Shown: one piece after another, positions 1 through 9,599 of the stretch
Numbering within the stretch: the first letter of the stretch is position 1
How the letters are laid out: each line of letters opens with the position of its first letter
NCBI RefSeq assembly: GCF_000759835.1
Contig: NZ_BBNB01000012.1
Span: 1 to 64,000 of the forward strand
Reading direction: 5' to 3'
Source of the DNA: Citrobacter sedlakii NBRC 105722
GTDB taxonomy: Bacteria; Pseudomonadota; Gammaproteobacteria; Enterobacterales; Enterobacteriaceae
Length of the DNA stretch: 64,000 nucleotides
Made by a program: the position numbers and the translations under genes
Notes under the pieces: model-generated
Seen by the model: the letters and a program-made list of their open reading frames with translations, nothing else
Databases searched by the model: none
Told to the model about the DNA's origin: nothing

Positions 1-416
1 AATATCTTTTCAACCACTTCAATTACTGACTGGTTGAGGTAAATCTCGCTCCCCTTAGTAAAACCAAGAAGTGCAATGCGGGGAACCAGCGTCAGTGCAT
101 AACGGGTATCCTCACCGGACGTGGATATCCGGCGAAATGACTCCACCACCCCGAATACCGTCCTGACCGGCAGGGCCGGTGTTCCGTCAAACATCGGGGT
201 CTGGAAAGTGAATGACGCCGGTTTCAGCAGTAACGTGTCGCAGGCGATATCCGCCGAGGAGCAGGTGACCGCCACGTCATAGCGCCAGGGCTGGCTGAGA
301 GACTCCACCGCGCTGTAACGCAACACATCCAGAAATTCGGTGCACCCATGCACATCAACACGGTAGCGTGACTGGCCTAAAAGCTGTTGCACCACGCTTG
401 TAGCCTTGTTGATCAT
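1..416 (-). CDS. vgrG: VgrG/TssI spike protein, N-terminal part (cut by window edge)
   Basis: Only the first 138 codons are present; the gene runs off position 1. The translation starts MINKATSVVQQLLGQ and continues with YRVDVHGCTEFLDVL, a pattern typical of the gp27-like start of VgrG proteins. VgrG trimers form the puncturing tip of the type VI secretion tube and carry effectors. The start codon overlaps the clpV stop (ATGA, 4 bp), so it is translationally coupled to clpV. Position after hcp and clpV is the usual place for vgrG. The C-terminal half, where an effector domain could sit, is not visible. Confidence 0.85.
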   Translation of the reverse strand, partial: MINKATSVVQQLLGQSRYRVDVHGCTEFLDVLRYSAVESLSQPWRYDVAVTCSSADIACDTLLLKPASFTFQTPMFDGTPALPVRTVFGVVESFRRISTSGEDTRYALTLVPRIALLGFTKGSEIYLNQSVIEVVEKI

Positions 417-3064
417 GACGGCTCTCCTTCTGCCTGCCTGTCAAATGTCAGCACAATCCCCTCTTCCTCATCCCAGGTAAGCCGGACGGAAGACGGTTTT
501 TGTTTTGCCGCCATATGGATTAACAACTGCTGGCTCAGCACCGGCAGGATCTGCTGGTTCAGCAGGCTGTCCACGTTACGGGCGCCGGTATCCGGCAGCA
601 GGCAGGCAGCGGTCAGCGCGTCGTACAGGGATTCATCGAGAGTGGTTTTCATTCCGTAGTGACGGTTGAGACGTTTACTCACCTGATTTAGCTTCATTTC
701 CACAATCGTGCGCATCGCCGTCTGTGTGAGCGGGCGATAAATCACCGTCTGGAAGCGCGCCAGCAACGCGGGCTGGAAGTGGTCGCGCAGCAGCGGGCGC
801 AGCAGTTCATGCAGGTCAGACTCTGTGGCGTCCGGCTGTTCCTCCAGCAGTTGCATGATGGGGTCGCTGCCAAGATTTGAGGTCATCAGAATCACGGTAT
901 TACGGAAATCAATCTCACGCCCTTCCCCGTCCCGCATAAAGCCACGGTCAAACACCTGGTAGAACAGGTTCATCACGTCCCGGTGCGCCTTCTCCACTTC
1001 GTCGAGCAGCACCACGCTGTACGGGCGCTTTCTGACGGCTTCAGTGAGGATGCCGCCCTGGCCGTAGCCGACGTAGCCCGGCGGGGAGCCTTTGAGCTGG
1101 GAAACGGTGTGCGGCTCCTGGTACTCGGAGAGGTTGATGGTGATAAGCGATTTTTCCCCGCCGAACAGCGCATCCGCCAGTGTGAGCGCGGTTTCGGTCT
1201 TGCCGGTGCCGCTCGGCCCCACCAGTAAAAACACGCCCTGCGGGCCGTTCTCCGGCGTCAGGCCGGTTTTGGAGGCCCGGAGGCGCTGTGCAATGGCGTT
1301 CAGCGCCGCGTCCTGACCAACAACGCGTTTTGACAGGTTGTGCTCAAGACTCAGTAATTCCGTCTGCTCATCCTTCATTAATGAGGAGAGCGGCACACCG
1401 GTCCAGTCGGCAATTACCGTGGCGACGGTGCGAGTGTCCACGTCCAGCCCCAGCAACGGGTTAGTCCGCTGCACGGCGGTAAGCTGGTTTTGCAAATCAG
1501 CAATTTCCGCCTGGCGGGAGATATCGCTGCGGCAGGCCAGCAGTTCTTCCGTCAGCTTCAGCTCCTGGCCGTACTGGGTTTCCAGCATGTCGAGTTCCAG
1601 GATGATGCGGATTTCGTCCTGTTCAATAACGGCCAGACGTTCGCCGTGCGTCTGACTGCCGACCGCGATATCTTCCAGCAGCGCCTGCTTTTCCATTTCA
1701 AGGGCCGTCATCTGCGCCTTCAGCCGGGTCAGCGGCTCCGGCACGGTGTCGAGGCTCATACGGACACGGGCGGAGGCGGTATCCAGCAGGTCCACGGCTT
1801 TATCCGGCAACTGGCGGCCGGTGAGATAGCGTCGTGAAAGCGTGACGGCGGCTTTCACCGCTTCATCGGTAATGTGCACCCCGTGGTGCTGTGCGTAGCG
1901 GGATTTGAGTCCGCGCAGCATCAGGCAGGCGGTGTCGTCGTCCGGCTCATCCACTTTGACCATCTGGAAGCGGCGCTCCAGCGCAGCGTCGCGCTCGAAG
2001 TACTGTTTGTACTCGCTCCAGGTGGTGGCGGCGATGGTTCTGAGTTCGCCACGCGCCAGCGCCGGTTTCAGCAGGTTTGCCGCATCCGCGCCGCCCGCCT
2101 GATTACCCGCGCCGATAATGGTATGCGCCTCATCGATAAACAGCAGCACCGGCAGTGGCGACTGCTGCACCGCGTCGATGATGTTTTTCAGCCGCTGCTC
2201 GAATTCGCCCTTCACGCCCGCGCCCGCCTGCAGCAGGCCAAGGTCAAGAGTGCGAACAGAGACCGATTTCAGCGCGTCCGGGACGTTGCCTTCGGCGATT
2301 CGCAGCGCCAGTCCCTCGACCAGCGCGGTTTTGCCGACCCCCGGCTCACCCACCAGTATCGGGTTGTTCTTGCGGCGTCTTGAGAGAATATCCACCATCT
2401 GGCGGATTTCGTTGTCGCGGCCAAACACCGGGTCGATGTTACCCTCCCGGGCGCGGGCGGTGACGTCAAGGGTGAATTTATCCAGCGCGTTCTGTAACGC
2501 CGGGTTCAGTTCGCCTTCTTTAACCTCCGCATTCACCGGACGGCCGACAAATTCCACCTCCCCGCCGTGCGTCAGTTCCTCGTCCTGCTGCACCTCCGGG
2601 CGCTCGTCCGACTGCGCATCAAGCAGCGGACGCAGACGCTCAAGCTGGCTCTGCGCCAGCGTTAACAGCGGCCACAGGCCGTCGCAGCGCACCAGCGTTG
2701 GTTTCTCCACCATAGCCATCAGCAGATGAATACTGCGGATATGCGCTTCGCCCGCCAGTGAGGCGCGCAGCCAGGCGTCCTGCATCAGGGTCTGAATGCT
2801 GTCCGATAACTGCGGGCGGCTGCGCACCGAGCGGGGCAGCGTGTCGAGAAATGCCAGCAAATCCTGCCAGATGGCGTCCATATCCCATTCGTAGCGCCGC
2901 GCCAGCACCGTCAGGTCGCCCTCGCCCTGCTCCAGCAGTTTCAGCAGCCAGTGCTCGGGCAGAATTTCCGCATGGGCCCGGGTCTGGCACAGGGAGGCGG
3001 CGCCTTCCATCGCGCGGGCGCAGTAAGGATTCAGACGGCGTAACAGGATGGCGGGATTTTCCAT
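413..3064 (-). CDS. clpV: T6SS AAA+ ATPase ClpV (TssH)
   Basis: 883 residues, the usual ClpV size. An N-terminal Clp_N-like region (to about residue 150) is followed by two AAA+ modules with Walker A motifs GEPGVGKT (about 240) and GPSGTGKT (about 610), each followed by a Walker B acidic pair. ClpV binds and disassembles the contracted TssB/TssC sheath in the cytoplasm so that the subunits can be reused. Its neighbours are hcp upstream and vgrG downstream, which separates it from the general chaperone ClpB. The 165-bp gap to hcp contains a large imperfect hairpin. No frameshift or missing motif was seen. Confidence 0.95.
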   Translation of the reverse strand: MENPAILLRRLNPYCARAMEGAASLCQTRAHAEILPEHWLLKLLEQGEGDLTVLARRYEWDMDAIWQDLLAFLDTLPRSVRSRPQLSDSIQTLMQDAWLRASLAGEAHIRSIHLLMAMVEKPTLVRCDGLWPLLTLAQSQLERLRPLLDAQSDERPEVQQDEELTHGGEVEFVGRPVNAEVKEGELNPALQNALDKFTLDVTARAREGNIDPVFGRDNEIRQMVDILSRRRKNNPILVGEPGVGKTALVEGLALRIAEGNVPDALKSVSVRTLDLGLLQAGAGVKGEFEQRLKNIIDAVQQSPLPVLLFIDEAHTIIGAGNQAGGADAANLLKPALARGELRTIAATTWSEYKQYFERDAALERRFQMVKVDEPDDDTACLMLRGLKSRYAQHHGVHITDEAVKAAVTLSRRYLTGRQLPDKAVDLLDTASARVRMSLDTVPEPLTRLKAQMTALEMEKQALLEDIAVGSQTHGERLAVIEQDEIRIILELDMLETQYGQELKLTEELLACRSDISRQAEIADLQNQLTAVQRTNPLLGLDVDTRTVATVIADWTGVPLSSLMKDEQTELLSLEHNLSKRVVGQDAALNAIAQRLRASKTGLTPENGPQGVFLLVGPSGTGKTETALTLADALFGGEKSLITINLSEYQEPHTVSQLKGSPPGYVGYGQGGILTEAVRKRPYSVVLLDEVEKAHRDVMNLFYQVFDRGFMRDGEGREIDFRNTVILMTSNLGSDPIMQLLEEQPDATESDLHELLRPLLRDHFQPALLARFQTVIYRPLTQTAMRTIVEMKLNQVSKRLNRHYGMKTTLDESLYDALTAACLLPDTGARNVDSLLNQQILPVLSQQLLIHMAAKQKPSSVRLTWDEEEGIVLTFDRQAEGEPS

Positions 3065-3161
3065 TTTTCTCTCTCTTGTTGGCTTCCGGGCACGCTACCG
3101 CCCGTCGCTTTTCCTGTGGTTCAGGAACCCAAAGCGCATCAGGTCAGGCAGGCAGATTGTT

Positions 3162-3199
3162 TTTTTGCTCAACGCCCGTTCTCAGGCGCTCAGCAAAAA
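3162..3199 (-). promoter_or_regulatory. imperfect hairpin between hcp and clpV
   Basis: Arms at 3162-3176 and 3185-3199 pair over 15 positions with two mismatches around an 8-base loop. In the transcript the 5' arm begins with the U run and the 3' arm ends in A, so it is not a classical terminator. An mRNA processing or 3'-stabilising hairpin for the abundant hcp message is the most likely role; this is inference. Confidence 0.45.
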
Positions 3200-3229
3200 C
3201 GGCGGACAGCAGAACTGCCCGCACAGGAT

Positions 3230-3721
3230 TTACGCGGTGGTACGTTCGTTCCAGGAGTCGGAATGAATGATGTTGCCGTCCTTGTAGGTCCAGGTGATTT
3301 TTTCGTAGCGCAGCTCAATCTGCTCAAGGTGGTTATGCTTCTCGAAAGCCGGGTCCTTGATGTCGTGCATCTTCGGATTGACCTTCACCAGCTTCACGTT
3401 TTCAAGCTTCGTGTTGAAGTACTCCACTTCCTGGCCGGCGTCGTTGATTTTGTACCACTTAAATTCAGCAGACTTCAGGGTCTGGCCGGTGGTCACCGCC
3501 TTGTACAGGTACGGGCTGGAAGAGTCGATTTCCTTGGTGAACAGGAACGGCGTGTGGATACGCGTGCCGGTCAGCTTGCCGGTGTTGTTGTCGGTCGGGA
3601 TGTACAGGTTATGCTCCTGCGCAACAACTTCGATGCTTCCCTCGCGGTCCTTCACGTCCACGGAACCTTTAATGTCCGCGCCGCCATCGTCTTTCAGCCA
3701 CAGATAAACTGGAATTGCCAT
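3230..3721 (-). CDS. hcp: T6SS tube protein Hcp (TssD)
   Basis: 163 residues beginning MAIPVYLWLKDDGG, with the compact beta-rich pattern and length of Hcp. Hexameric rings stack into the inner tube that is propelled out of the cell inside the TssBC sheath; Hcp is also a chaperone and carrier of small effectors. The start lies 2 bp after the stop of the OmpA-domain gene, so they are in one transcript. No C-terminal extension is present, so this is a plain structural Hcp and not an effector fusion. Confidence 0.95.
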   Translation of the reverse strand: MAIPVYLWLKDDGGADIKGSVDVKDREGSIEVVAQEHNLYIPTDNNTGKLTGTRIHTPFLFTKEIDSSSPYLYKAVTTGQTLKSAEFKWYKINDAGQEVEYFNTKLENVKLVKVNPKMHDIKDPAFEKHNHLEQIELRYEKITWTYKDGNIIHSDSWNERTTA

Positions 3722-3723
3722 GT

Positions 3724-5403
3724 TTACTTCTCCATTTCTTGAGTTAAAACGTCACGTTCATCCTGTGACGCGGGTTTTATGCCTGGCAGACGACAGGCAT
3801 CAGCCTGCGGTACCAGACTGATCTCGACACGCCGGTTTTGCGCACGGCCATCAGGCGTATCGTTTGAAGCAATCGGTCGGCTGTCGCCGTAGCCCTGAAC
3901 GGCAAAACAACTTTCCGGGACATCTCCGGTATCACGCATCCAGTTACGGACAGCCTCTGCCCTTTGCAGGGACAGGGTCTGATTGAGCTGCACACTGCCG
4001 GTATTGTCAGTGTGGCCGCTGACCACGATCAGCCAGCCCGGTCGGGCTTTAATCCCTACCAGAGCATTGACAAGCACTTTGGTTGAACCGTCTTTGAGCG
4101 CCGCCTGGCCGGAATTAAACAGCGACATGCTGTCAAGACGCACAATTTTCGGCACAGGCTTCGGTTTCGGAGCGGGTGGAGGAACCCAGGTATCAATGGC
4201 CTGTTGCAACGCCAGCCACAAACGTTGTCCCGGGTAATAGCCCAGGCTATAACGAACGGGTTCTCCTTGCCTCTGCCAGCGTTCCAGCAGGAGCGCATCC
4301 TGCTTCAGTGCAGCCAGCGCTTCTGCTTTCGGCGCGTAATTGTTCATTGGGATCGCGTTCCAGCGCTGTAAACTGGCGCTAACATGACGGATTAGATCCC
4401 GATTGTTGAGCGCAGACATGCCCAGTGCTGTCAGGGCACAGAGCCACATCAGCAGAACAAGACGGCGGGTACGCTGTCCACCCTGTACGGGGAAGGCAAA
4501 AGGTGCCAGCAGAGGCAGAATTGCATCCGGGAAGTGGCCGACAGGAGCCGACTGTTCGTTCCGTCGGGAGAACTGCAAACAGGTGCGGGAACTCAGCCAG
4601 TCTGCCCATACTGACTGCGCTTCAGGATTAACAGCACCCAGACGCAAAACCACGGCAAATACGCTTACAGGCGACGTTAACCGGTCTGTTTTTTCCAGCT
4701 CATCAAGCAGGATCGCGCGGATAAATGAAAATGCCTGGCTGAGTGCCGGTAGCGCCAGGATATTCTGACTTTCCTGCTGCCAGTCGATGCATGCCTGCGG
4801 TGAACCGTTTTCCGGACACACTATCGGTTTGTCACCCCGAACGATCACCCATGGCGTTTCAGGCCCGGAAAACTCTGCACTCACCACAACCGGCAACGCA
4901 AAACCCGCCAGCGAATTTAGCTGTTTACTCTGCTGCCGAAGCGTTTTTAGCGTTGCCCGCAGAACCGCTTCATCCTGATGACTGTCAGGCTGACAGATGT
5001 ACATCACCGAGAGTTGACCAACCTGCCGTGGGAACTGAACCTGGATATTGCGAACAATATCCGTCAGACGACTGACGTCCCCCGTATTCAGCCACCATCC
5101 CTGCGCTGTTTTACGCAAAGACTGTCCCTGAAACAGCGCATCCAGACGATCACCGCACACGAGAACCACGGGACCTGTGTTGTCCAGTAAAGGCAATTCA
5201 ACCGTAGCTGCCGTGATGTCGTGCTCAGTCTTTCCGCGTTGGTAGCTTCGTAACACAATCCAGCAGGCCAGAGTTGCAATAAGCAATGTGGCCAGACCCT
5301 TAAACACGTTTCCGGCCGGGATGAAATACCAGAGCAACCCTAACAGCGCGATAACACCCGCAAGAGCATGCAAGGCAACCGGGAAAATGACGGATTTACG
5401 CAT
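3724..5403 (-). CDS. T6SS-associated OmpA-domain membrane protein (TagL-like)
   Basis: 559 residues from the chosen ATG at 5403, which overlaps the tssL stop by one base (TAATG); a longer frame start at 5466 would lie well inside tssL. Two hydrophobic segments near the N-terminus (about residues 5-28 and 33-51) and a third near residue 310 (LVLLMWLCALTALGMSAL) suggest an inner-membrane protein with a periplasmic C-terminus. The last ~120 residues are an OmpA/Pal-type peptidoglycan-binding domain (VSGHTDNTG, then GYGDSRPIASNDT and NRRVEI). It probably anchors the TssL-containing membrane complex to the cell wall, as TagL does or as the OmpA domain fused to extended TssL proteins does. The central ~250 residues were not recognised. 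Confidence 0.8.
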   Translation of the reverse strand: MRKSVIFPVALHALAGVIALLGLLWYFIPAGNVFKGLATLLIATLACWIVLRSYQRGKTEHDITAATVELPLLDNTGPVVLVCGDRLDALFQGQSLRKTAQGWWLNTGDVSRLTDIVRNIQVQFPRQVGQLSVMYICQPDSHQDEAVLRATLKTLRQQSKQLNSLAGFALPVVVSAEFSGPETPWVIVRGDKPIVCPENGSPQACIDWQQESQNILALPALSQAFSFIRAILLDELEKTDRLTSPVSVFAVVLRLGAVNPEAQSVWADWLSSRTCLQFSRRNEQSAPVGHFPDAILPLLAPFAFPVQGGQRTRRLVLLMWLCALTALGMSALNNRDLIRHVSASLQRWNAIPMNNYAPKAEALAALKQDALLLERWQRQGEPVRYSLGYYPGQRLWLALQQAIDTWVPPPAPKPKPVPKIVRLDSMSLFNSGQAALKDGSTKVLVNALVGIKARPGWLIVVSGHTDNTGSVQLNQTLSLQRAEAVRNWMRDTGDVPESCFAVQGYGDSRPIASNDTPDGRAQNRRVEISLVPQADACRLPGIKPASQDERDVLTQEMEK

Positions 5404-6092
5404 TAGCCACGCAGCTCCGGAAGTTGCGCTGAAAGGAGCGACTGAAGCCACAGGTGGCCTCCCCACCAGACTACGCCCGTGATGATCACTGCCAGTACAA
5501 TCCAGAACCAGACAGAACGCATCAGACTCCAGCGGCGTTTACCCAACCGGTGCACCACCAGAGACAGTCCGGCATCGGGAGGGGATACCCGCTCAGAAAG
5601 TGCTTTGGCAACCTCATCCCGCTGCGTCTGACTGACAGCGTTAAGGCTGTACAGTCCCTGGAACCCAAGGGCAATCACGCGGTGATAGCAGGTCATAACC
5701 GCCATATTCGGCGCAGGCTGACGCAAAACTTCCGCAATGCGATCCCAGAGCGCCTCACCGGCACGAAGTGATCCAAAAAAGCGGGCCTGTAGCGGTGCTT
5801 TGCGCCAGGCCACCTGCCCTTCATCAAGGGTAATCTCTCCACCGTCTTCGGGTTTTTCAGGTTTACGACTCATCACCGTCTCGTCCAGTAACGCACACTG
5901 GGCATATGAAATGTGCTCCACACTGGCGTCGTCGTAACCGGCTCGAACCAGCGCTTCACGCACTCGTTCGACCTGCTTCACGCATTTGTCGTAAAGTGCG
6001 CTGCCATTGTGAGCTACGGCCCCTTTCTTCAGCAGGGTGACGGTAAGCCATGTTTCCGCCATCAGTTGGTCGATATCGATTTCCTGTCTCAT
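5403..6092 (-). CDS. tssL: T6SS membrane-complex protein TssL (DotU/IcmH family), short form
   Basis: 229 residues. The N-terminal cytoplasmic domain shows the DotU pattern (SYAQCALLDETVM), and there is one C-terminal transmembrane segment (about 195-215, WFWIVLAVIITGVVWWGG). TssL, TssM and TssJ form the trans-envelope complex that docks the baseplate. The start overlaps the tssK stop by 4 bp (ATGA) and the end overlaps the OmpA-domain gene by 1 bp. It has no peptidoglycan-binding domain of its own, which fits the separate OmpA-domain gene that follows. Confidence 0.93.
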   Translation of the reverse strand: MRQEIDIDQLMAETWLTVTLLKKGAVAHNGSALYDKCVKQVERVREALVRAGYDDASVEHISYAQCALLDETVMSRKPEKPEDGGEITLDEGQVAWRKAPLQARFFGSLRAGEALWDRIAEVLRQPAPNMAVMTCYHRVIALGFQGLYSLNAVSQTQRDEVAKALSERVSPPDAGLSLVVHRLGKRRWSLMRSVWFWIVLAVIITGVVWWGGHLWLQSLLSAQLPELRG

Positions 6093-7438
6093 GAGCGCAG
6101 CACCGCAAACAGTTCAAGTTCCAGGGCGCCAAGTAACTCGGGCACATAGAACATACACACCCCCTGTTCCTGCATTTCACGCGCAGCAGCGCTTTCCATA
6201 TCAAGTGCGAAATACTGGTTTTCCATACGTACCGGCAATGCCGCAGGGACCCTGCTTACCGGGATCAACGGAATACCCCTGAGCGCCGCGCCATAAATGG
6301 TATTGACGTCATCAGGGGACCCAGCCTGACAGAGAGAAGGGAATTGCTCGGCGACCTGCCAGGCAGGGACACTTGAACGTACAGAGAGATAAAGGTCGGC
6401 CTCTTCACGCAGACGGGTATCGTGAAGGTTTGCCTTCCAGGTCTGCCCGTCTGGTCGGGACATCTCCAGCGCAATAACACGCGATGGCAGACTGGCTTCC
6501 AGCAGCTCTGTGACCAGGTCAAAGAGCGGAGGAAAAGCGTTGACCGGTTCCGCATGGTCATAGCCCGGGATAGCATCAAGGTCGTGCTCCAGTGAGAATG
6601 TCAGCATGCTACCTGCCAGACGGGCGAGTTCAGCCCATACCTGTTCAGGTGGCCGTGCCGGGAAGCGTTCGTATTCCGTCAGCACTCTGGCGTGTGAATT
6701 CAGCGCATTCAGCAACCAAAAAAGAGAAACATCGGCAACCGCAAAATCGGCAAGTCTTTCGTTACTTTCACGGCGCATTGTCATCAGGCGCTGGCGTCGG
6801 GAGCGTAACTGGCGATTAAGCAGCACCAGACGTTCCCGGAGGACTGGGCTTGCCGCAAATGACGCAACAGGAGGAATAAAAGACGGATCCAGACGCCACG
6901 CATTTTGTCCATCCCGTATCAGTCTCGCTACCGGGCAGACTTTCCAGGCGTCATTACTTTCATGGGCAAACCGGATGGTGTAATTGAAACGAGCCACGGC
7001 CATGGACTCTTCTTCAGCACCAAAAGAATCCTGTACGTTTACCCACTCTTCCCGGTAACGGAGCGGCCGGTCAGCTGCTACGCCTGCCTGCTCAACATTG
7101 ATCACCCCCGGGTGCAAATGTGGAAGCGCGATAACGACCGTTACTGCATCCAGGCCAGCCAGAAGCCCCGCATCTAACTCACGAGGAGGGGGAGGCAAAT
7201 CGCTTCTTTGAGCATCTATCAGCGAACCATCTTCCAGCCAGAGACGCAGTTGGGATACCTGGATCAGACCCGATGAAAGAAGGCTTTCATTGAACCCGAT
7301 TTTTTCCACTCCCCATGGGAAAGGAGATGCCAGTGCCGAGACACCAGCACTACGAAAAGACTCCCACTCAGCCTGCTGCTGGAACTGCTGAGGGGACAGC
7401 AAAGCCCCCTCGTTCCACAGTGGACGATAAATTTTCAT
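6089..7438 (-). CDS. tssK: T6SS baseplate protein TssK
   Basis: 449 residues, the standard TssK length, starting MKIYRPLWNEGALLSPQQFQ, which is the characteristic opening of the family (ImpJ/VasE). TssK trimers link the TssFGE baseplate to the TssL/TssM membrane complex. The ATG follows a GGAG-type ribosome binding site 13 bp after tssC, and the gene overlaps tssL by 4 bp. No abnormality was seen. Confidence 0.93.
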   Translation of the reverse strand: MKIYRPLWNEGALLSPQQFQQQAEWESFRSAGVSALASPFPWGVEKIGFNESLLSSGLIQVSQLRLWLEDGSLIDAQRSDLPPPPRELDAGLLAGLDAVTVVIALPHLHPGVINVEQAGVAADRPLRYREEWVNVQDSFGAEEESMAVARFNYTIRFAHESNDAWKVCPVARLIRDGQNAWRLDPSFIPPVASFAASPVLRERLVLLNRQLRSRRQRLMTMRRESNERLADFAVADVSLFWLLNALNSHARVLTEYERFPARPPEQVWAELARLAGSMLTFSLEHDLDAIPGYDHAEPVNAFPPLFDLVTELLEASLPSRVIALEMSRPDGQTWKANLHDTRLREEADLYLSVRSSVPAWQVAEQFPSLCQAGSPDDVNTIYGAALRGIPLIPVSRVPAALPVRMENQYFALDMESAAAREMQEQGVCMFYVPELLGALELELFAVLRS

Positions 7439-7451
7439 CCCTGCTCCCGCC

Positions 7452-8987
7452 TTACGCTTTCGCTTTCGGCATCTGCGAAACCAGAGACAGGTTCACGTCC
7501 ATGCCTTCCACCTGGAAGTGCGGCACCGCATACAGCCTCACGCGGAAGAAGCCCGGGTTGTCCTCGATATCTTCCACCACCACCTTCGCATCGCGTAGCG
7601 GATGAGACGCCTGCAGTTCGTCGCCCGGATCGGTCATTTCAGTGACCAGGCCGCGAACCCAGGTGTTGAGTTCCAGCTCCAGCAGACGGCGGTCTTTCGT
7701 CGTACCGATGTTTTCACGCTGAATCAGCTTCAGGTAGTGGGCAATGCGCGACAGCAGGAAGATATACGGCAGGCGCGCGTTGATGCGGCTGTTGGCCGTC
7801 GCATCGGCGGTGTCATACAGCGCCGGTTTCTGCGCCGAGTTCGCAGAGAAGAAGCAGGCGTAGTCGCGGTTTTTGTAGTACGACAGCGGGATAAAGCCGA
7901 GATTCGCGAACTCAAACTCGCGGGTTTCCGGGATCATCACTTCCGACGGGATTTTCACCTGGTTGCCGGTGCCGAGGTCATACAGATGAATGGGCAGATC
8001 TTTCACCGCTCCGCCCGCCTGCGGACCGCGAATTTGCACGCACCAGCCGTTGTTAATGAAGCTCTTCACCATGTTGGAGGCGAAGGCAAATGACGCGCTG
8101 GTCCACAGGTATTTCTCGTGATCCGGGCCTTTAACCTGCTCCACGTAGTTGAAACTGCGTACCGGCACAGTGTCCGGGCCGTATGGCAGACGGCCCAGCA
8201 CGCGCGGCATCACCAGGCCGATATAGCGCGAGTCGTCGGTGTCACGGAACGATTTCCACTTGATGTACTCGGCGCGGTCGAAGTAGTTGCCGATATCCTT
8301 AATGGCCGCCACCTCCTCCATCGTCTCTTTCAGGAAGAATGTCGGGCCGACGGCGCCGATAAACGGCATGTGCGCGGCGGCGGAGACTTTCGAGATATTG
8401 CGCAGCAGCGCCACGTCCTGCGGGCTGGCGTCAAATTCGTAAGCAGAAATGACCGAGCCAATCGGCTCACCGCCCGGGGTGTCGTATTCGGCAGTGTAAG
8501 TGTGCCAGTAGAGGCCGCTCTGAATAAGCTCCGGCGCGTCCTCAAAGTCCTGGCGCAGGTCGTCTTTGGAGACGTCCAGGATTTCGGTTTTCACGTTCTG
8601 GCGGTAGTCGGTGTTGTCCACCAGTTGCTTCAGACCGCGCCACAGGGATTCCACTTTCTGGAATTCCTGATGGTGCATTACCGCGTCCAGCTGGCGGCTG
8701 ATTTGATAATCCAGCTCCGCGATATGGTGGTCGATTAAGGTCTTGTCGAGTTTCTCCACCTGCTGACCGGATTTGCGGATACAGTCCATAAACACCTGCA
8801 TCGCCGCCGTCAGGCGCTCGCCCGCCGGCGCGTCGGAGAGCGCGGCATCGTCCATAAACGCGTTAATGTCACCCAGGCTGGAGGCCGGGGTCAGGTTGAT
8901 TTTTTCAAACAGGGAGGCGTAAACGCCTTCTTTTTCCAGTACGGTGGTCTGCCCCTGGGCAGAGGCGGTTTCAGTATTTACAGACAT
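7452..8987 (-). CDS. tssC: T6SS sheath large subunit TssC (VipB)
   Basis: 511 residues from the ATG at 8987. An ATG two codons upstream (8993) is also in frame, but the GGGA sequence lies too close to it and is better spaced for the inner ATG. The protein is clearly TssC: an N-terminal region with DKTLIDHHIAELDYQISRQL, then the VESLWRGLKQLV segment of the family. With TssB it polymerises into the contractile sheath around the Hcp tube; ClpV recycles it. The gap to tssB is 39 bp. Confidence 0.95.
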   Translation of the reverse strand: MSVNTETASAQGQTTVLEKEGVYASLFEKINLTPASSLGDINAFMDDAALSDAPAGERLTAAMQVFMDCIRKSGQQVEKLDKTLIDHHIAELDYQISRQLDAVMHHQEFQKVESLWRGLKQLVDNTDYRQNVKTEILDVSKDDLRQDFEDAPELIQSGLYWHTYTAEYDTPGGEPIGSVISAYEFDASPQDVALLRNISKVSAAAHMPFIGAVGPTFFLKETMEEVAAIKDIGNYFDRAEYIKWKSFRDTDDSRYIGLVMPRVLGRLPYGPDTVPVRSFNYVEQVKGPDHEKYLWTSASFAFASNMVKSFINNGWCVQIRGPQAGGAVKDLPIHLYDLGTGNQVKIPSEVMIPETREFEFANLGFIPLSYYKNRDYACFFSANSAQKPALYDTADATANSRINARLPYIFLLSRIAHYLKLIQRENIGTTKDRRLLELELNTWVRGLVTEMTDPGDELQASHPLRDAKVVVEDIEDNPGFFRVRLYAVPHFQVEGMDVNLSLVSQMPKAKA

Positions 8988-9026
8988 CAGCATATTCCCG
9001 GTTAATCCATTAAAAGACGCACGCCG

Positions 9027-9518
9027 TTATTTCGGGGCCAGTGCACTCATTTCGTCGCGTAATTCCTGAGACAGCGCCGGGTCTTTGAGAATTTTCTCAA
9101 GTTCTTTTCTGAAAGTGGCGTTATCAAGAAGATTGGACTTGAGGTCGCGTAATAAATTACGCATTGCCAGCATGGCGCGAAGCTGGGGGATTTGGCGGGC
9201 AACCTGTTCCGGTTCGAAATCTTTAATATCGGAAAAGCTCAGCTTCACATTATCTTCAGAGCCATCGCCCGCCAGCGTATTCTCGACAGTGAGGTTTACT
9301 TCCGGGTTAAATTCTGAAAGTACGCTATTGAAGTTATTTTTATTGACGTTGATTTTTTCTCTTTCAGATAATGGGCGGGTTTCTTTGCCATTGCTGAAAT
9401 CACCGACGGTGAGCAGTTTTAGCGGTAGTTCGACTTTCTTCTGCGCGCCACCTGTATGCAGCGCCAGCCTGAGATTTATACGTGCCTTCGGCACTTCATT
9501 CTGGAATGAATCAGCCAT
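9027..9518 (-). CDS. tssB: T6SS sheath small subunit TssB (VipA)
   Basis: 163 residues, the usual length. It begins MADSFQNEVPKARINLRL and contains KKVELPLKLLTVGDFS, both typical of TssB. It is the first gene of the visible T6SS operon, so the promoter should lie in the gap upstream (9519-9850). TssB pairs with TssC to make the sheath, and its exposed helix interacts with ClpV in related systems. A good ribosome binding site (AAGGGA) precedes the ATG. Confidence 0.95.
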   Translation of the reverse strand: MADSFQNEVPKARINLRLALHTGGAQKKVELPLKLLTVGDFSNGKETRPLSEREKINVNKNNFNSVLSEFNPEVNLTVENTLAGDGSEDNVKLSFSDIKDFEPEQVARQIPQLRAMLAMRNLLRDLKSNLLDNATFRKELEKILKDPALSQELRDEMSALAPK

Positions 9519-9599
9519 AGTAGTCCCTTTCCTTAAGGAATGATTGTTAATGAAACGGCATTTCTTTACAAAAGCATGTTAGTACAAAACACCATCCAA

